Shown piece by piece: positions 14,521-16,269 of a DNA stretch of 16,269 nt. The stretch is from an uncultured Eubacterium sp. (GTDB taxonomy: Bacteria > Bacillota > Clostridia > Lachnospirales > Lachnospiraceae). A program made the position numbers and the translations under genes. Where the stretch lies: NCBI GenBank assembly GCA_905236225.1, contig CAJOPM010000184.1, forward strand, positions 1 to 16,269, written 5' to 3'. Within the stretch, counting starts at the first letter, position 1. Each line of letters begins with the position of its first letter. Under the pieces are notes generated by a model, which worked only from the letters and a program-made list of their open reading frames with translations, was not told the origin of the DNA and did no database searches.

Positions 14521-15387
14521 ATGAAGATTACAGATATATTAAAATCAAAAAATGTAACATTATCGTTCGAAGTATTTCCGCCGAAGACTTCAGCAAGTAT
14601 GGAATCGGTTCTTGAAGCGGCTCAAAAAATTGCAGCGCTTAGACCTGATTTTATGAGCGTGACATATGGCGCAGGCGGGGGTACGAGCGAGTATACCCTA
14701 AGCGTTGCATCTGACATTCAAAAAAAATACGATATCAGCGTAGTGCCGCATCTTACATGCGTATCGTCTACAAAAGAGCATGTTAGAAAAATGATAGAGC
14801 TATACAAGCAAAACGGGCTTGAAAATATTATGGCTCTTAGAGGAGACATTCCAAAAGACGGAAGTCATTCGGATGACTATCATTATGCTTATGAACTGAT
14901 AGAAGAGATTAAACAGATGGGTGATTTTTGTATAGGTGGTGCATGCTACCCGGAAGGACACCCTGAGTCACCTACAAGAGACAAAGGGCTAAAAGACCTC
15001 AAATTCAAGGTTGATCATGGCGTTGATTTTTTGACCAGTCAGATGTTTTTTGACAACAATATTTATTATCAATTCTTATATAATGCAAGGGAAGCCGGAA
15101 TTGGCGTTCCGTTTATAGCAGGTATTATGCCGATTACCAATGCAAAGCAGATGAAAAGATCATTTGAGCTTGCCAAAACACAGGTTCCCGAAGAATTTAT
15201 GGCTATAATTGATCATTTCGGAACATCGCCACAGGCTATGATGCAGGCAGGAATTATTTATGCAAGCCACCAGATTATCGATCTTATTGCGCATGGCATA
15301 AAACATATACATGTTTACTCTATGAACAAACCGGAAGTTGCAGCCGGAATACTTAGCAACATCAGTACAATTGTAAAAGGAGAATAA
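14521..15387 (+). CDS. metF: Methylenetetrahydrofolate reductase
   Basis: This 288-residue flavoprotein reduces 5,10-methylene-tetrahydrofolate to 5-methyl-tetrahydrofolate, the methyl donor for methionine synthesis or, in some anaerobes, one-carbon metabolism. Family motifs are SFEVFPPK (15-22) with catalytic Glu17, VTYGAGGGTS (47-56), PHLTCVSST (76-84), MALRGDIP (104-111) for FAD contacts, YPEGHPES (143-150) and TSQMFFD (172-178). The length is that of the bacterial single-domain enzyme. The ATG at 14521 follows AAGGAAAATAT. It lies 25 bp after the lipoprotein gene with no terminator or promoter seen, so it should share that transcript, an unusual partner. No methionine-related riboswitch is visible upstream. 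Clostridial enzymes sometimes need a MetV partner; none is seen here. Confidence 0.95.
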   Translation: MKITDILKSKNVTLSFEVFPPKTSASMESVLEAAQKIAALRPDFMSVTYGAGGGTSEYTLSVASDIQKKYDISVVPHLTCVSSTKEHVRKMIELYKQNGLENIMALRGDIPKDGSHSDDYHYAYELIEEIKQMGDFCIGGACYPEGHPESPTRDKGLKDLKFKVDHGVDFLTSQMFFDNNIYYQFLYNAREAGIGVPFIAGIMPITNAKQMKRSFELAKTQVPEEFMAIIDHFGTSPQAMMQAGIIYASHQIIDLIAHGIKHIHVYSMNKPEVAAGILSNISTIVKGE

Positions 15388-15388
15388 T

Positions 15389-16269
15389 ATGCGCATTTAC
15401 GAGAGTGTGATATATGCAGATCCGTCTCATCCGACTGAGAACAGACTCGGGATAGAGGCACTGACAGATCTTTTTATGAAATATTCTATAAGATGCGATG
15501 ACGATTCATATATTAAATGCGTTGGCAAATATGTTTTCAATGAAAAGGTTGGACGATTTGCAAAGGGATGTGAGCTCTTAATAGTCTCGGGTAATCCTGA
15601 CGATATGGAAGAGATTACAGACCTTTTTGATATACAAATAGAAGTCGATGATGAGATATACGAAGACGACATTTTTGTAGAAATCGATCAGGAAGAAGAA
15701 GATTTTCTGGATAGTCTTATAATAGAGCCGGTAGCTGAATGCACGGAACTTATGGCTGCGCTAAAGGGGGGCAAGGTGCAAAGAGAGTATTTCACTCTTC
15801 CGCCGTTCCCGGATGAATATGCTGCTATGGTTGGAAAGTTTCTTGACAATGTTACAAAGGCACTTGGAAAATATAATTTATATTCACTTGATGCGGGAGA
15901 ATTCGAAAAAATAGAAGAAATATTTGAAACTCAGATAATCAAGATCAAGAGAAAGTTTTCAGAAGGTGAGTATGTAACGCTTTCTGAAGACGATGATGAT
16001 AAGGTGATCATCTCTTACGAGTTTATGATAGATGGAGTCAGTTTTGCAAACGGATACAGAATAGATGATGTATATCAGATTCACTTTATGACCAGGGACA
16101 GAGAGGATCTTATATACGAGATTGGACGAGGTCTTGCGAAGGCAAATCTTATAAGAGATAATCTGATAGAAGAATGTACGAATCTTCAGGCGGTTGCAAT
16201 CGATTTGATACGCGATGAGGCTAATATAGAAGGATTTTTAAGAGTAATGGGACATATAGAAGCACTTAG
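15389..16269 (+). CDS. Unrecognised acidic cytoplasmic protein (3' end outside window)
   Basis: The frame opens at ATG 15389, one base after the metF stop, with a strong AAAGGAG at 6-base spacing that overlaps the metF end. It stays open for 293 codons and leaves the window without an in-frame stop, so the gene is incomplete here. The protein has no signal peptide or membrane segment. It is rich in Asp, Glu and Ile, with a dense acidic stretch around residues 86-107 (including YEDDIFVEIDQEEEDF) and another near 199-205. It starts MRIYESVIYADPSHPTENRL and contains an LIVSGNPDDMEEI segment (64-76). I do not recognise a family and see no catalytic motif. The coding frame is convincing from the ribosome site, the open length and the absence of an alternative; translational coupling to metF is likely, so a link to one-carbon metabolism is possible but unproven. 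Confidence 0.8.
   Translation, partial: MRIYESVIYADPSHPTENRLGIEALTDLFMKYSIRCDDDSYIKCVGKYVFNEKVGRFAKGCELLIVSGNPDDMEEITDLFDIQIEVDDEIYEDDIFVEIDQEEEDFLDSLIIEPVAECTELMAALKGGKVQREYFTLPPFPDEYAAMVGKFLDNVTKALGKYNLYSLDAGEFEKIEEIFETQIIKIKRKFSEGEYVTLSEDDDDKVIISYEFMIDGVSFANGYRIDDVYQIHFMTRDREDLIYEIGRGLAKANLIRDNLIEECTNLQAVAIDLIRDEANIEGFLRVMGHIEAL

Overview
The window reads as an ordinary chromosomal stretch from a low-to-moderate GC Gram-positive anaerobe, most likely a Clostridia/Lachnospiraceae-type Firmicute. The clues are the conserved Firmicute order gdpP-rplI-dnaB, strong AGGAGG-type ribosome binding sites on almost every gene, heavy ATA/AGA codon use, an OmpR/HPK two-component pair, and a lipoprotein of the PrsA/SurA type. 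The genus is inference; there is no rRNA, tRNA, mobile element, CRISPR array or phage gene here. About 95% of the window is coding.

Layout. Bases 9-3273 (minus strand) hold a four-gene branched-chain-amino-acid-type ABC importer in the order livG-livF-livH-livM, with no substrate-binding protein in view. Bases 3445-9506 (minus) hold a tightly packed set read as gdpP (c-di-AMP phosphodiesterase), rplI (ribosomal protein L9), dnaB (replicative helicase), an OmpR-family response regulator and its histidine kinase. It is closed by a clear intrinsic terminator at 3411-3431 and probably driven by an extended -10 promoter at 9581-9589. Bases 9647-11200 (plus) are malQ, divergent from gdpP and ending 2 bp from the convergent metal permease gene. 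Bases 11203-13168 (minus) are a zinc-type uptake unit: a Fur/Zur regulator, a ZnuC-like ATPase and a ZnuB-like permease, with a palindromic operator candidate over its promoter. Bases 13362-16269 (plus) are a foldase-like lipoprotein, metF, and a gene of unknown function that runs off the right edge.

How the genes work together. The regulator next to znuCB suggests autoregulated, zinc-repressed metal uptake. GdpP, L9 and DnaB share an operon with a two-component system, so c-di-AMP turnover, replication and an envelope-type signal may be co-expressed. MalQ processes maltodextrins and appears monocistronic. The lipoprotein, metF and the last gene are closely spaced and probably co-transcribed, with no obvious shared function.

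I do not see a wholly new system. The observations most worth checking are the lost ABC signature in LivG, the palindrome over the zur promoter, helically phased TTCACA direct repeats upstream of livG, the abutting divergent gdpP/malQ promoters with a palindrome, the parvulin-like lipoprotein without its histidines, and the unrecognised acidic protein after metF.
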